A DNA stretch of 64,000 bases, from contig NZ_VYWO01000001.1 of NCBI RefSeq assembly GCF_008726925.1, positions 248,001-312,000 of the forward strand, in the 5' to 3' direction. Of the stretch, positions 63,918 to 64,000 are shown one piece after another (the stretch's first letter is position 1; every line of letters begins with the position of its first letter). This stretch comes from Aerococcus sanguinicola. GTDB lineage: Bacteria; Bacillota; Bacilli; Lactobacillales; Aerococcaceae. Made by a program: the position numbers and the translations under genes. Under the pieces are notes generated by a model, which was not told where the DNA came from, made no database searches, and was given only the letters and a program-made list of their open reading frames with translations.

Positions 63918-64000
63918 TTATTCTCCCTTCTTAATCTGTGCAGGGTCAATCCCCAAGGCCTTAGCCATCTCTTCATTGACCACTAATTCATAATCCTTAG
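63918..64000 (-). CDS. ABC transporter substrate-binding protein, C-terminal end (truncated by window edge)
   Basis: A minus-strand frame enters from the window edge and stops at 63918. It encodes KDYELVVNEEMAKALGIDP followed by AQIKKGE. The end resembles the tail of the binding protein at the left edge (NKEKADQLGIKLPDSVLKK), with an aligned LGI motif. Together with the downstream permease and ATPase, it forms a second TrpX-like system. Everything diagnostic of the ligand is outside the window. Confidence 0.75.
   Translation of the reverse strand, partial: KDYELVVNEEMAKALGIDPAQIKKGE

Overview
This 64 kb window reads as chromosomal core sequence of a low-to-moderate GC Firmicute of the order Lactobacillales. 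The evidence is PyrR and CodY, class Ib nrdIEF with NrdH, the parE-parC pair, the rbgA-rnhB-dprA-topA-xerC-codY block, and AGGAGG-type ribosome sites with some UUG/GUG starts. I lean towards Aerococcaceae (Aerococcus-like), but this is inference. I see no rRNA, tRNA, CRISPR array, prophage or insertion sequence.

Layout. Positions 1-1.9 kb hold the end of an ABC uptake system (binding protein tail, permease, ATPase), and a paralogous system of the same gene order lies on the minus strand at 62.2-64 kb. 1.9-6.2 kb: nrdH and small housekeeping genes (NAD(P)HX dehydratase, YbaK, Nudix, 5-formyl-THF cyclo-ligase, dCMP deaminase, endonuclease III). 6.4-9.6 kb: an ADP-ribosylation module (luciferase-like monooxygenase, GcvH-like lipoyl protein, zinc macrodomain, SirTM sirtuin), followed by a zinc-type ArsR regulator. 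10.2-13.9 kb: nrdIEF. 14-20.4 kb: ABC-F protein, thyA, folA, DUF2140, YozE, ctpA, lepB. 20.7-27.4 kb: rbgA, rnhB, dprA, topA, xerC, codY. 27.6-37.8 kb: plsY, parEC, an aldo/keto reductase, ppaC, trkAH. 37.8-40.9 kb: class I aldolase, HesB-like and OsmC proteins, a VIT-family metal transporter. 41.2-50.3 kb: pyrR-pyrB-pyrC-carA-carB-pyrK-pyrD. 50.3-53.5 kb: DUF308 protein, an NCS2 permease, an orphan MetQ. 53.6-62.1 kb: aromatic amino acid synthesis as two divergent units, aroF-aroB-aroA-aroC-pheA and aroE-aroK-aroQ-tyrA.

The regulatory content is unusually legible. The minus-strand aro operon begins with a 25-codon leader peptide carrying the run WFYFSFYFF, followed by an intrinsic terminator, as in ribosome-mediated attenuation. 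The VIT gene has a perfect PerR-type palindrome, a consensus promoter and a structured leader ending in a terminator that I cannot assign to a known riboswitch. Paired NrdR boxes precede both nrdI and the distant nrdH. Paired PurR boxes precede the NCS2 permease, which argues for a purine rather than a uracil substrate. The pyr operon has a classic PyrR-binding attenuator. A 30-bp palindrome sits in the aroE promoter.

Other points of note are a 180-190 bp intergenic repeat in two copies (after lepB and after metQ) whose terminator stems show compensatory changes, ParC with Ile at the quinolone-resistance position 80, an endonuclease III lacking one Fe-S cysteine, and an NrdF with a basic C-terminal tail.
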